Source: Crocinitomicaceae bacterium (GTDB lineage Bacteria > Bacteroidota > Bacteroidia > Flavobacteriales_D > Crocinitomicaceae). Taken from it: DNA of 64,000 nt. The stretch lies in NCBI GenBank assembly GCA_017983465.1, contig JAGOBK010000003.1, positions 248,001-312,000 on the forward strand. Direction: 5' to 3'. Every line of letters starts with the position of its first letter. Within the stretch, counting starts at the first letter, position 1. The notes below the pieces were generated by a model. That model did no database searches. It had not been told where the DNA came from and worked only from the letters and a program-made list of their open reading frames with translations. This document shows positions 1 to 9,300 of this stretch, piece after piece. The position numbers were made by a program, and so were the translations under genes.

Positions 1-628
1 TGACCTTCATGAGCTCTTCATATGCGTAAGCAACCTCTTCTGGTTGGGTATATAATTTAGCGTTGTCCACATCCGAGTTATCTACTCCATCTTCCTCTCC
101 ACCGGTAATTCCAAGTTCGATTTCCAGCGTCATCCCCATTTTGGACATGCGTTCCAAATAACTTTTACAGATGTCAAGATTCTCGATTAAGGATTCTTCA
201 CTTAAGTCGATCATGTGTGAACTGTAGAGCGGTTTACCTGTTTCTTTAAAAAACTGATCGCCAGCGTCTAAAAGTCCATCAATCCAAGGAAGTAATTTTT
301 TCGCACAATGATCGGTATGTAATATCACAGTTGCTCCGTATGCTTCTGCCAAAGCATGTACGTGCTTTGCTCCTGCGATTCCACCTAGAATTGCTGCTTT
401 TTCATGCTCGTTAGAGAGTGCTTTCCCAGCAAAATACATACATCCCCCGTTCGAAAACTGAATGATAGCAGGTGCATTTAACTTTGCTGCTGCTTCCATG
501 ACACCATTTACGGTGCTTGAACTGGTAACATTTACCGCCGGAAGGGCAAATCCTTTCTCTTTGGCAAGTTTGAAGATCGCTTGAACCTGATCTCCTGTTG
601 CTACTCCTGATTTAATTAAATTACTCAT
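1..628 (-). CDS. fbaA: Class II fructose-bisphosphate aldolase, partial (C-terminus outside window)
   Basis: This enzyme reversibly splits fructose 1,6-bisphosphate into dihydroxyacetone phosphate and glyceraldehyde 3-phosphate in cytoplasmic glycolysis and gluconeogenesis. The visible N-terminal ~209 residues begin MSNLIKSGVATGDQV. They carry the class II zinc-site motif HTDHC near residue 104, the NGGCMYFAGK segment near residue 60 and the ELGITGGEEDG stretch that follows the second metal-binding region. These fit the type IIA (E. coli FbaA-like) subfamily of about 355 residues, so roughly 40% of the protein lies before position 1. The ATG at 626-628 is the only start that keeps the conserved N-terminus. 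No partner gene is visible upstream. Confidence 0.93.
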   Translation of the reverse strand, partial: MSNLIKSGVATGDQVQAIFKLAKEKGFALPAVNVTSSSTVNGVMEAAAKLNAPAIIQFSNGGCMYFAGKALSNEHEKAAILGGIAGAKHVHALAEAYGATVILHTDHCAKKLLPWIDGLLDAGDQFFKETGKPLYSSHMIDLSEESLIENLDICKSYLERMSKMGMTLEIELGITGGEEDGVDNSDVDNAKLYTQPEEVAYAYEELMKV

Positions 629-820
629 TGCGTTGTTGATTGATGTCGCAAAAGTAGTAAAATTAGGTCAAAACGCATATGATATTTTCACATGAAACGA
701 ACCGTTCACAAGCCTCGGATTTGATACCTGTTCAAGCAATCCAAAAAATCCAAAGAAATTACAAGTGTCAAACAATAATCTGCAAATCCAAGCGTTAAAG
801 AATAAACATTAAACAAGCCT

Positions 821-970
821 ATGGTTCAAAAATTTTACTCCGAAACGTTAGTGGAAAATGAAGCGAAGTTAAGACCTTCGAAAGCAGCTTTAGACTTTAT
901 ACTAAGTTACAGCAAGGCCTTGGAAGTGAAAAAACTAAAAAAACAAAAAGTCTTCATTTGCAAAAACTAA
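821..970 (+). CDS. Small conserved-looking basic protein, 49 aa
   Basis: A 49-codon frame starts MVQKFYSETLVENEAK and ends KKQKVFICKN. It is followed immediately by a strong intrinsic terminator, which supports a real transcription unit. The protein has a short amphipathic middle (SKAALDFILSYSKALEV) and a lysine-rich tail, with no signal peptide or membrane helix. Similar ~45-50-residue proteins starting with FYSE.LV.NE occur in flavobacteria as far as I recall, with no known role. It lies between the divergent aldolase gene and the MazEF-type pair. It could alternatively be a chance ORF, but the codon use looks coding and the terminator position fits. Confidence 0.6.
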   Translation: MVQKFYSETLVENEAKLRPSKAALDFILSYSKALEVKKLKKQKVFICKN

Positions 971-1005
971 AAAAAAGCCCTGACATTTCTGTTAGGGCTT
1001 TTTTT
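971..1005 (+). terminator. Intrinsic terminator after the 49-aa gene
   Basis: GCCCTGAC (977-984) pairs with GTTAGGGC (991-998) across a 6-nt loop, with one G-T wobble. The stem is preceded by A6 and followed by T7, so it could work in both directions. It starts directly after the TAA of the small ORF. Confidence 0.85.
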
Positions 1006-1053
1006 ATGCATCCAAATGATTTCCACTTCTTTTATTAGAATAAATTCCAAATT

Positions 1054-1076
1054 AGTATATACTTTTGATATATACT
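1054..1076. promoter_or_regulatory. Inverted repeat operator overlapping the -7 box of the MazEF-type operon
   Basis: AGTATATA (1054-1061) and TATATACT (1069-1076) form a perfect 8-bp inverted repeat with a 7-bp spacer, 16 bp before the antitoxin ATG. A Bacteroidota -7 box TACTTTTG (1060-1067) sits inside the repeat. Toxin-antitoxin operons are usually autorepressed by the DNA-binding antitoxin, and this layout would let it occlude RNA polymerase. The palindrome is seen directly; the operator role is inferred. Confidence 0.6.
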
Positions 1077-1092
1077 TGAATAATCGAATCAA

Positions 1093-1326
1093 ATGAAAAC
1101 CTTATCCTTAAAACTTGACAACAGCGTTTTTGAAGAAACGGAACAACTTTTAGATAAAATCCAAAAGACGAGGAATCGATATATCAACGAAGCGCTTCAA
1201 TATTACAATCAAATCCAAAAAAAGAAATTAATTGAGCAAATGCTGGTTCAAGATTCAAAACTTGTCAGTAATGAATCCATGAAGGTTTTACATGAATTTG
1301 AAAATCTTGAGGATTATGACAGCTAG
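1093..1326 (+). CDS. RHH-like antitoxin of a MazEF-type pair
   Basis: This 77-residue acidic/basic protein starts MKTLSLKLDNSVFEE and continues with a helix-rich segment (QLLDKIQKTRNRYINEALQ). That is the strand-helix-helix pattern of ribbon-helix-helix DNA-binding antitoxins. Its 3' end overlaps the start of a MazF-family toxin gene by 11 bp, the usual coupling of antitoxin and toxin. It should bind and neutralise the toxin through its C-terminal tail and repress the operon through the palindrome just upstream. The family is judged from pattern and neighbourhood, because the sequence is not close to a well-known antitoxin. Confidence 0.75.
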   Translation: MKTLSLKLDNSVFEETEQLLDKIQKTRNRYINEALQYYNQIQKKKLIEQMLVQDSKLVSNESMKVLHEFENLEDYDS

Positions 1327-1663
1327 AAAATTTGAAGTTTGGCTGGCGAACCTTGACCCGAGAATTGGAACAGAAACAGGGAAAACTCGTCCGGTATTGA
1401 TTGTGCAAACCGATATCTTAAATAAAATTCATCCTTCTACGCTCATCTGCCCAATTACCACCAATATTAAATTAGAGAGCCAAATCTTGAGAGTACATAT
1501 TAAAAAGGGCACGGCAAAAGTGAAGGAATCGTGCGATGTAATGATTGACCAACTTCGAGCAATCGACAATAAAAGATTAATCAAGAAAATAGGAGATCTT
1601 CCGATGGAACTTGCAGAAAAGGTGAAAGAAAATATTAAAATTGTTTTGGACCTAGGTTACTAA
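1316..1663 (+). CDS. mazF: MazF/PemK-family endoribonuclease toxin
   Basis: This protein of about 115 residues belongs to the MazF/PemK/CcdB-fold mRNA interferases, which cleave RNA at short sequence motifs and stop growth when freed from antitoxin. The N-terminus MTARKFEVWLANLDPRIGTE matches the family's first strand and loop. TGKTRPVLIVQ (the RP.LI. motif) and STLICPITTNI follow, then a DVMIDQLRAID segment typical of the dimer core. I chose the ATG at 1316 over an in-frame ATG at 1292 because the conserved fold begins there. It overlaps the antitoxin stop, indicating coupled translation. Confidence 0.88.
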   Translation: MTARKFEVWLANLDPRIGTETGKTRPVLIVQTDILNKIHPSTLICPITTNIKLESQILRVHIKKGTAKVKESCDVMIDQLRAIDNKRLIKKIGDLPMELAEKVKENIKIVLDLGY

Positions 1664-1701
1664 AATGGCGATACAGAAAGAATAACTTAAAGTCGCTTTT
1701 T

Positions 1702-2037
1702 TTATCCCTTCAATTTTAAATCAATGATTTTTTGAATTAACTCAAAAGGTAATTCTCTATTCAATGGAAACTGAATAGATCCTTTTGCAAACTTATAGCC
1801 CTTCAATTCTTCAATTAGTGCTTTGATGGGTCCTGCACCTGGGTAGAGTCCAATGTGCTTTGCATATCCAGCATAATGAATAAAATTCTTTCCCTTCCAT
1901 TTAAACGTAGGGATCCCATAATTCTTCGTTTCTTCCAATCCATCTACGGCATTCATAAGAAAGGAACGGAGTGCTAAAAGTTTTTCCTGTGTTTCTTTGG
2001 GGAAGGAGTTGATGTGTTCGGCTACTTCTGGATGCAT
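1702..2037 (-). CDS. DUF1801-family protein (YdhG-like)
   Basis: This 111-residue cytoplasmic protein has the DUF1801 pattern: an N-terminal helical part (EVAEHINSFPKETQEKLLALRSFL), then YGIPTFKWKGKNFIHYAGYAKHIGLYP with the conserved P-x-F and H-x-GLYP elements, then a C-terminal FPLNRELPFELIQKII. The fold is related to frataxin-like iron-binding proteins such as Bacillus YdhG, but no enzymatic role is established for most members. It lies 4 bp downstream of an SRPBCC-domain gene on the same strand, a pairing that suggests one transcript. Confidence 0.85.
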   Translation of the reverse strand: MHPEVAEHINSFPKETQEKLLALRSFLMNAVDGLEETKNYGIPTFKWKGKNFIHYAGYAKHIGLYPGAGPIKALIEELKGYKFAKGSIQFPLNRELPFELIQKIIDLKLKG

Positions 2038-2041
2038 TGGA

Positions 2042-2455
2042 CTATTCTTCGCAATAGGATTTGAATTGATTTAAAATCGCTTGCCATCCTCCTTGTTGTA
2101 ATTCATGGCTGTTTTCCGATTCTGGATGAAAACGTTCCGTCACGTGAGTGGATAATCCCAAGTCGGAAAATTCAACTTCCCATTTTCTTCCGTCAGCTAT
2201 AGTGATTGCTAAAAACTCCTGATCTTCAATCGCATCATAAGTGCCTTGAAAATCAAATCCAGCTGAACCATCTACTGCTTCCATTCGAAAAGAAAAGGTA
2301 CCACCTTTGCGTAAATCGATTGTTGCTTTAGGACAGCACCAAGACTCATGAGCGAAATTCCACTTCGTAACGTGGTCTTCAGTTGTCCATTTCTCCCAAA
2401 CTTCGTTGATGGGCGCTTCAATCATTGCTTCTACTTCAATCCATTCTTGTTCCAT
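2042..2455 (-). CDS. SRPBCC/AHSA1-like ligand-binding domain protein
   Basis: This protein of 137 residues begins MEQEWIEVEAMIEAPINEVWEKWTTEDHVTKW, the first strand and helix of the START/AHSA1-like (SRPBCC) fold. It continues with DLRKGGTFSFRMEA and a C-terminal long helix (GGWQAILNQFKSY). Such proteins bind hydrophobic ligands or act as Hsp90 co-chaperone-like modules; the ligand here is unknown. An upstream in-frame ATG at 2485 would add ten residues, but the family normally starts where I placed the start. The DUF1801 gene follows after 4 bp. Confidence 0.85.
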   Translation of the reverse strand: MEQEWIEVEAMIEAPINEVWEKWTTEDHVTKWNFAHESWCCPKATIDLRKGGTFSFRMEAVDGSAGFDFQGTYDAIEDQEFLAITIADGRKWEVEFSDLGLSTHVTERFHPESENSHELQQGGWQAILNQFKSYCEE

Positions 2456-2508
2456 AAAACAAAGATAGGAAAAGTGTGAATTCATTCAACCCATCACCTG
2501 ATATTCCT

Positions 2509-2516
2509 TACATTTG
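2509..2516 (+). promoter_or_regulatory. -7 box TACATTTG directly before uvrB
   Basis: TACATTTG matches the Bacteroidota -7 consensus TAnnTTTG and ends only 5 nt before the uvrB ATG at 2522. Transcription would start at or next to the start codon, implying a leaderless or near-leaderless mRNA. No clear -33 TTG element is seen at the expected distance. Confidence 0.5.
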
Positions 2517-2521
2517 TGAAC

Positions 2522-4543
2522 ATGGACTTTCAACTTGTTTCCGACTTTCAGCCAACTGGTGATCAACCCGAAGCAATTCGTCAATTAGTGGCAGGATTAG
2601 CGGCTGGTGTTACGGACCAAACTTTGCTCGGAGTGACAGGAAGTGGGAAAACGTTTACAATTGCGAACGTTGTTCAACAAATTCAACGTCCAACCTTAAT
2701 TCTATCACACAATAAAACGCTAGCAGCTCAATTGTACGGAGAATTCAAGCAGTTTTTTCCAGAGAATTCCATTGAGTATTTTGTATCCTACTACGATTAT
2801 TATCAACCGGAGGCATACTTACCAACTACGGGGGTTTACATTGAAAAGGACTTGCAAATCAACGATGAGATTGAAAAATTGCGTTTATCAGCAACCTCTG
2901 CCCTACTTTCCGGCCGCAAGGATGTTCTCGTCGTCGCTTCCGTATCCTGTATTTATGGCATTGGAAATCCACAAGAATTCCGAGAAAGCATTTTGCATTT
3001 GACCGTCGGACAATCCGTCGCAAGAAATAAATTTCTGTTTAGACTAGTAGAAAACTTGTATCAGCGCGCTGGTGATAAATTTGAACGAGGCATGTTTCGT
3101 GCCATCGGAGAAACAGTAGACATTTTCCTCGCCTATGCTGATTATGCGATTCGCATTGGATTTTGGGGTGATGAAATTGAAACGATCTCTTCGATCGATC
3201 CAGAAACAAGTGAACGCATCGAAACGTTTAAGGAAATTGATATTTTCCCAGCTAATTTATTTGTTTCGAGTCCAGACAATACGCGACAAGCAATTGAACA
3301 AATCCAAGATGATCTTGTCGTTCAGGTACAGAACTTCAAAGAGGATGGAAAATTGGAGGAATCCAAACGTTTGGATGAACGTGTGAACTACGACCTAGAA
3401 ATGATCCGAGAACTCGGCTATTGCTCGGGAATCGAAAATTACTCGCGTTATTTCGATCGACGTCAACCGGGGGAACGTCCATTCTGTTTACTTGATTATT
3501 TTCCAGACGATTTTCTACTTGTCATTGATGAAAGTCACGTAACACTGCCACAAGTACGCGGAATGTATGCAGGAGATCGCGCACGAAAAACCAATTTGAT
3601 TGACTATGGATTTCGACTGCAAGCAGCAATCGACAATCGTCCACTGAAATTTGAGGAATTCGAAGGATTCTTGAACAATACGATTTATGTTTCCGCTACA
3701 CCAGCAGACTATGAAATGCAGCGTTCAGAAGGAGTCATGGTGCAGCAGTTAATTCGTCCAACAGGACTTTTAGACCCAATCATAGAAGTACATCCATCCA
3801 AGCATCAAATTGACCATTTATTGTCAGCCATTCAAGAGCGTATCGCTGTAAAAGAACGTATTCTTGTCACCACCTTAACCAAAAGAATGGCGGAGGAATT
3901 ACAGAAATATCTCGATAAACTTGGAATCCTCTGTCGCTATATTCACAGTGAAATCGATACCATCGAACGCGTAGAAATCCTTCGTCAATTAAGGCTTGGG
4001 GATTTTGATGTGCTGATTGGAGTTAATTTACTGCGTGAAGGACTTGACCTTCCCGAAGTTTCTTTGGTTGCAATTTTGGATGCCGATAAAGAAGGTTTTC
4101 TTCGTAATGAACGTTCATTGGTACAAACAGTTGGACGTGCCGCGAGAAATGTGAATGGAAAAGTACTGATGTACGCCGACAAAATGACGGAGTCCATGCG
4201 ACGAACAATATCCGAAACGGAGCGACGAAGAGCAATGCAAATCGCCTACAATTTGGAACACGGATTGGTGCCGACTGCTTTGAATAAATCCAAAGAAAAA
4301 ATCATGGAATCGACAAAGGTTGCAGATGGAGATACCGCAAGTCGACAATTAAAATACACCCAAGAAGCACAAGCACAATTAGCTGCAGAACCGGTACAAA
4401 CGTATGTGAATCCAAAGGAATTGGAGGCGCGAATGAAAGCAACCAAAAAAGCCATGGAAAAGGCAGCAAAAGAACTTGATTTCATTGAAGCAGCACGTTT
4501 TCGTGACCAATTAAAAGAACTTGAAACACAATTAAAAAAATAA
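2522..4543 (+). CDS. uvrB: Excinuclease ABC subunit UvrB
   Basis: UvrB is the damage-verifying helicase-like subunit of nucleotide excision repair. It receives DNA from UvrA and recruits UvrC. The 673-residue product has the usual length. Visible features are Walker A GVTGSGKT (residues 37-44), the beta-hairpin region with YYDYYQPEAY, the Walker B/DEAD-like DESHV, the YVSATPADYE motif, GVNLLREGLDLPE and VQTVGRAARN of the second RecA lobe, and a C-terminal UVR motif (DFIEAARFRDQLKELE) that contacts UvrC. An in-frame GTG at 2516 is possible, but the -7 box ends there, so I use the ATG. The next gene follows 2 bp downstream. Confidence 0.97.
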   Translation: MDFQLVSDFQPTGDQPEAIRQLVAGLAAGVTDQTLLGVTGSGKTFTIANVVQQIQRPTLILSHNKTLAAQLYGEFKQFFPENSIEYFVSYYDYYQPEAYLPTTGVYIEKDLQINDEIEKLRLSATSALLSGRKDVLVVASVSCIYGIGNPQEFRESILHLTVGQSVARNKFLFRLVENLYQRAGDKFERGMFRAIGETVDIFLAYADYAIRIGFWGDEIETISSIDPETSERIETFKEIDIFPANLFVSSPDNTRQAIEQIQDDLVVQVQNFKEDGKLEESKRLDERVNYDLEMIRELGYCSGIENYSRYFDRRQPGERPFCLLDYFPDDFLLVIDESHVTLPQVRGMYAGDRARKTNLIDYGFRLQAAIDNRPLKFEEFEGFLNNTIYVSATPADYEMQRSEGVMVQQLIRPTGLLDPIIEVHPSKHQIDHLLSAIQERIAVKERILVTTLTKRMAEELQKYLDKLGILCRYIHSEIDTIERVEILRQLRLGDFDVLIGVNLLREGLDLPEVSLVAILDADKEGFLRNERSLVQTVGRAARNVNGKVLMYADKMTESMRRTISETERRRAMQIAYNLEHGLVPTALNKSKEKIMESTKVADGDTASRQLKYTQEAQAQLAAEPVQTYVNPKELEARMKATKKAMEKAAKELDFIEAARFRDQLKELETQLKK

Positions 4544-4545
4544 GT

Positions 4546-5415
4546 ATGACACGTTTACAACAATTTCAAAAAATTGCCATTGCAGAAGGATTTTCTTGGA
4601 TTGGACTTATCATCACAATGGTGCTGAAGTACCAATTCGAGATGATTTGGCCTAATAAAATTGTGGGATGGATTCACGGAATTTTATTCATTGCTTTTTG
4701 CATCTACTTGGCGGTATTTTTCTTTTCAAAACAATTCTCATTTGGGAAGGCGTTGATCTTGTTTATTGCCGCATTCGTTCCCTTCGGCACATTTTGGGCA
4801 GAGAAAAGATATTTAAGAAGTGACAAAATAACTTTTTCCGAAAAACAACGTAAAGCAGTTCAAAACGAACTAATTATGAAATGGATTAAACGTATATTTT
4901 TCTTGATTTTAATGATAATCGCAGCAGTGTTAGTCATTGGTGTTTTCGCTCCGAAAAAATTCAAATTAGAACGAAGCGTGGAGATCTCACTACCAAAGGA
5001 TAGCGTATACAACTACCTCAAATTCTTAAAAAACCAAGATCAATTCAGTGTTTGGGCAAGACAAGATCCCAAAATGAAAAAAACATATACTGGTACAGAT
5101 GGTACCATTGGATTTGTATCCGCTTGGGAAAGTAAGGATGAAAATGTTGGGACAGGCTCCATGGAAATCGTTAAGTTAACACCCGGAGAGCGAATTGATA
5201 TGCACTTACGCTTTAAGGTTCCCTTTGAAAATGAAGACGACGCCTACTTTGAAACAAGTAGCATCAATGATAAAAACACACGTGTTATTTGGGGATTTGA
5301 AGGAAACTCTCCTTACCCATGGAACGCACTTACTTACCTTTTGAATTTTGATGAAATGATAGGCAAAGACCTAGATGGTGGACTCAAAAAATTAAAATCG
5401 GTGTTGGAAAAATAA
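4546..5415 (+). CDS. Fusion of a DUF3817-type membrane domain and an SRPBCC domain
   Basis: The 289-residue product joins two modules. Residues 1-88 have three hydrophobic helices with the pattern of DUF3817 small membrane proteins (AIAEGFSWIGLIITMVLKY, then GWIHGILFIAFCIYLA). Residues 111-133 form another membrane helix (MKWIKRIFFLILMIIAAVLV). Residues ~138-289 form an SRPBCC/polyketide-cyclase-like domain (KFKLERSVEISLPKDSVYNYLKFLKN, GTDGTIGFVSAWES). SRPBCC proteins of flavobacteria usually start exactly at the MKWIKR position, which is also an ATG here (4876), so this may be a recent gene fusion or may also yield a short form. Substrate and role are unknown. The gene sits 2 bp after uvrB. 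Confidence 0.82.
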   Translation: MTRLQQFQKIAIAEGFSWIGLIITMVLKYQFEMIWPNKIVGWIHGILFIAFCIYLAVFFFSKQFSFGKALILFIAAFVPFGTFWAEKRYLRSDKITFSEKQRKAVQNELIMKWIKRIFFLILMIIAAVLVIGVFAPKKFKLERSVEISLPKDSVYNYLKFLKNQDQFSVWARQDPKMKKTYTGTDGTIGFVSAWESKDENVGTGSMEIVKLTPGERIDMHLRFKVPFENEDDAYFETSSINDKNTRVIWGFEGNSPYPWNALTYLLNFDEMIGKDLDGGLKKLKSVLEK

Positions 5416-5422
5416 GATTGAT

Positions 5423-5430
5423 TACTTTTG
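5423..5430 (+). promoter_or_regulatory. -7 box TACTTTTG before fabI
   Basis: TACTTTTG matches TAnnTTTG, 17 nt before the fabI ATG, in the 32-bp gap after the SRPBCC fusion gene. It suggests fabI has its own promoter. Confidence 0.5.
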
Positions 5431-5447
5431 TTTAAAATTGAAGATAC

Positions 5448-6260
5448 ATGGCAAATAACTTACTAAAAGGAAAACGAGGAATTATTTTTGGTGCATTGAA
5501 CGACCAATCCATCGCATGGAAAGTCGCTCAAAGAGCACACGAAGAAGGTGCAACATTCGTGTTGACTAACGCTCCAATCGCAATGCGAATGGGTGAAATC
5601 AATGCGCTAGCAGCTGAAACAGGAAGTCAAGTGATTCCCGCAGATGCAACAAGTATTGAGGATTTAACAAACCTTGTAACACAAGCTCAAGAAATTCTTG
5701 GTGGTAAAATTGACTTCGTTTTACATTCAATTGGAATGTCTCCAAACGTTCGTAAAGGAAAACACTACACGGAAAATGATTACAACTACTATAATCAATC
5801 CATGGATGTTTCTGCAATCTCTTTACACAAGACTTTAGCAACACTTTACAAACATGACGCTATGAATGAATGGGGATCGGTGATTGCTCTTTCTTACATC
5901 GCTGCACAACGTATTTTCCCTGACTATAACGATATGGCGGATGCGAAATCTTTGTTGGAGTCGATCGCTCGTTCTTTCGGATACCACTACGGAATTGCGA
6001 AAAAAGTACGTGTAAATACGATTTCTCAATCTCCAACGGTAACAACAGCTGGACAGGGAATCAAAGGATTCAAAGAATTCATTAACTTCTCTGAACAAAT
6101 GTCACCACTAGGAAATGCATCTGCCGTAGCATGTGCTGACTACTGTGTAACGATGTTCTCAGACTTAACAAGATATGTTACCATGCAGAATTTATTCCAT
6201 GATGGAGGATTCTCAAATACGGGTGTAACGCAGCAAGTGATTGAAAAATTTGGTGAATAA
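5448..6260 (+). CDS. fabI: Enoyl-[acyl-carrier-protein] reductase (NADH), FabI
   Basis: FabI reduces trans-2-enoyl-ACP to acyl-ACP, the last step of each cycle of fatty acid elongation, in the cytoplasm. The 270-residue protein is a short-chain dehydrogenase of the FabI branch. Evidence is the N-terminal LKGKRGIIFGALNDQSIAWKVAQ nucleotide site, DFVLHSIGMSP in the middle, and the catalytic Tyr-x6-Lys as YNDMADAK around residues 163-170. The C-terminal half has RVNTISQSPTVTTAG and the substrate loop. The length matches the family. The gene ends before a strong terminator and has a -7 box of its own, so it is probably monocistronic. Confidence 0.97.
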   Translation: MANNLLKGKRGIIFGALNDQSIAWKVAQRAHEEGATFVLTNAPIAMRMGEINALAAETGSQVIPADATSIEDLTNLVTQAQEILGGKIDFVLHSIGMSPNVRKGKHYTENDYNYYNQSMDVSAISLHKTLATLYKHDAMNEWGSVIALSYIAAQRIFPDYNDMADAKSLLESIARSFGYHYGIAKKVRVNTISQSPTVTTAGQGIKGFKEFINFSEQMSPLGNASAVACADYCVTMFSDLTRYVTMQNLFHDGGFSNTGVTQQVIEKFGE

Positions 6261-6276
6261 TCAAATTCGAAAAATA

Positions 6277-6310
6277 AAAAAAGCCCTGACGATTCTGTCC
6301 GGGCTTTTTT
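6277..6310. terminator. Intrinsic terminator between fabI and the convergent VPS10-like gene
   Basis: GCCCTGAC (6283-6290) and GTCCGGGC (6297-6304) form a stem with one mismatch, flanked by A7 and T6, so it can serve both convergent genes. Its arms and flanks closely resemble the terminator at 971-1005. Confidence 0.8.
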
Positions 6311-6331
6311 ATGCGCTAAACTTTTAGAGAA

Positions 6332-9300
6332 TTAATCCTCTTTCCAGTTTTCTTTTGATTTTGTGTACGGAATCGCGACAGCGTCCAACTTCACTTGAAG
6401 TGCTTTCACACGTTTGATGACCTCATCCAACTTAACACGAAGTTCAGCATATTCAGCCTCAACAATCGCTTTATTTGCTTTATGTGTATTGCTTACTCCA
6501 GCAGTGTTATCGTATAGTTGGTATTCCACCATTCCTAAACGAGACTGAATACTTGGTGCAACTTCAAATTCATGTGCAGCACGAACACCGTCTCCATTCA
6601 TTAAAATGTTGCAATCGTACATAATTGTTTTCAATTCTTTAATTTCTTTCAAAAGCGTCATATCTGTATTTGGATACATCAATAAAGCTTTTTCGATTAA
6701 TTCGATTTCATCCGTTGTTTCATCCATTAACCTACCTACACCAGAAACCTTGCGATTTAATTCTGCTACTTCTGATCTGAAAGCCGCCAATTCTTGTGGA
6801 TTTTTCGCCACCAGCGTTTGATTGTTCAAGGCTTTGACTTCGAATGCGGTTTTTGAGATCAATTCTTCCACCTCACCGTTTTTCACTAATGAAACACTAA
6901 CGTAATAGGTTCCAGGAGCAACCAAGAATCCATTACCGCCTGATCCAATTGGATTCGTTGCATTCGAACGAAGATTCCAAACGGTACGTGAAATTCCTTT
7001 CGATGGACTACCCGACATGCGGCGAACCTCTTTTCCTGAAACATCTGAAATAATCCAAATAAGCTTCGCTGCATCTTCTAATTGTTCTTTACGCAATTCA
7101 TCGAAGGTTGGATAAACAACATCTTTTTTGTCTTTCTCCAACGCCTGTTCTTTTTCCTGACGAGCATCCTTCAATGTTTTGTATTCTTCTTTTAAATGTA
7201 ACGTAAACACTGCACCAAAAGATGGATTCTCAGATGCCCACATATTGTGTCCTTGGAATCCTGTTCCATCTAGTCCGAGTGGATCTGCTGGCACGTAAGA
7301 AAGTGCATCTTTCACAGGGAACAAATGTGCTTTCTTGTCCAAGTTGACTTTCGACAATGAACGCAAAGGAGTGTAGTTATCCAGGACATAGAACCCACGT
7401 CCAAATGTTGCTGCCACTAAATCGTTTTCGCGTTTTTGGATATCCAAGTCATATACTGCAACCGTTGGTAATCCAGCTAATTTCGTCCAGTTTAGGCCTG
7501 CATCATTCGTAAAAAACGCACCGAATTCCGTTCCAACGAACAATAAATTTGGATCAACATGATCTTGTTTCAAACAGTAGGTATTTCCACGTACCGGTAA
7601 ATTAGAGGTAATGTTTACCCACGTTTTACCTTTATCAGATGAACGCAAAACATACGGTTTGAAATCTCCAGATCGTTGTGGATTAAATACGGCAAAAACG
7701 GTATTTTCGTCGTGCATTGAAGCACTTAGCATGTTGACACGTGCATTTACAGGGACTCCAGGAAATGCTGCGTATTTGCTCCAGGTTTGACCATCATTTT
7801 CAGAAACTTGAATTAAACCATCATCTGTTCCAACGTACAACAATCCTTTTTTCTTCGGTGATTCATCCAAGGCAACAATGTTACCATAAATGGTTGTAGA
7901 TGCATTTTTCATCACCGCATCGATGGTCCAAACTTGGTCCATCACTTCGATTTCATTGCGGTCAATTTGCTGCGTTAAATCGGGAGAAATCGTTTGCCAG
8001 TCGTCACCACGATTACTAGACTTGAATAATATATTTGCTGCGAAATACAAAGTTGATGCATCGTGTGAAGAAACAATCAAGGGTGCATCCCAGTTCCAAC
8101 GATATGCTGGCTCTCCTTTTCCGGACATTGGCTGAATCGGAACTTTTTCACCTGAAGCACGATCGTAACGAACAATCCACCCATATTGCGCTTGCGCATA
8201 AGTAATATTAGGATTGGACCAATCTGTCGCCGATTCGAATCCATCACCACCATTCGTAATGAACCAATCTGAATTTAAAATTCCTGCCGCGTTATTTGTT
8301 GCTGCGGGACCTCCCATGGAATTATTATCTTGCGTTCCTCCATAGATATTGTAGAACGGAGTCGCGTTGTCCGTAACCGCTTTGTAGAATTGAATAATCG
8401 GCAAATTCGCGTAGTATTTCCATTCTCTTGCATGAGTGTACGTTTCGTATAATCCACCATCGCAACCAACAAGCCAGTGGTCTGTGTTACTTGGATCAAT
8501 CCAAATCGCATGATTATCGACGTGCTTGTTCGTTTCTCCAGTTGGTTTAAACGTTTTTCCACCATCCTCTGTATGATGCATGTACGTATCCATAGCGAAC
8601 ACCTTATTTTTATTGGAAGGATCACACATGATTTCTTGGTAGTAATTACCACTTGTATTGAAATCACTTTGTTTGCTCCAATTTTCACCTTTATTCGTTG
8701 AACGGTAAACCCCCGCTTTTCCATAACGCGCTTCCACAATAGCGTAAACATAGTTGGGATCAACCGGTGAAACGGCAAGTCCAACGCGTCCCATATCACC
8801 TTTCGGTAATCCGGCGTTGATTGGTCTCCAAGTTAATCCACCATCGGTAGATTTGTATACCATAGATTCTGGACCACCGCCGATGTATGTCCATTCGTGA
8901 CGTCTGCGTTGGTGAGCCGAAGCATATAGAATATTTGGATTTGAGGGATCAATCGCTATTTCTGAAATTCCCGTATTATCGGAGACAAATAAGGTTCTTG
9001 TCCATGTTTTCCCTCCATCAGTTGTTTTGTACACACCACGTTCGCCGCCGCTACTCCAAAGTGGACCATAAGCGGAAACCCAAACCGTATTTTCATCGGT
9101 TGGATGAATGACAATATTTCCAATGTGTTCTGAGGTCTTTAATCCCATGTTGGTAAATGATTTACCGCCGTCCATGGACTTATAAACACCATCTCCATAT
9201 GCAACAGAGCGTTGATTATTATTTTCACCCGTCCCAACCCAAACGGTATTTGGATTTGAAGGTGCTAACTCCACACACGCAATGGAATATGATCCGTATC

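Noticed and set aside
2516..2518. GTG as the uvrB start
   Set aside because: The G belongs to the TACATTTG -7 box and would lie upstream of the predicted transcription start; ATG at 2522 is better placed.
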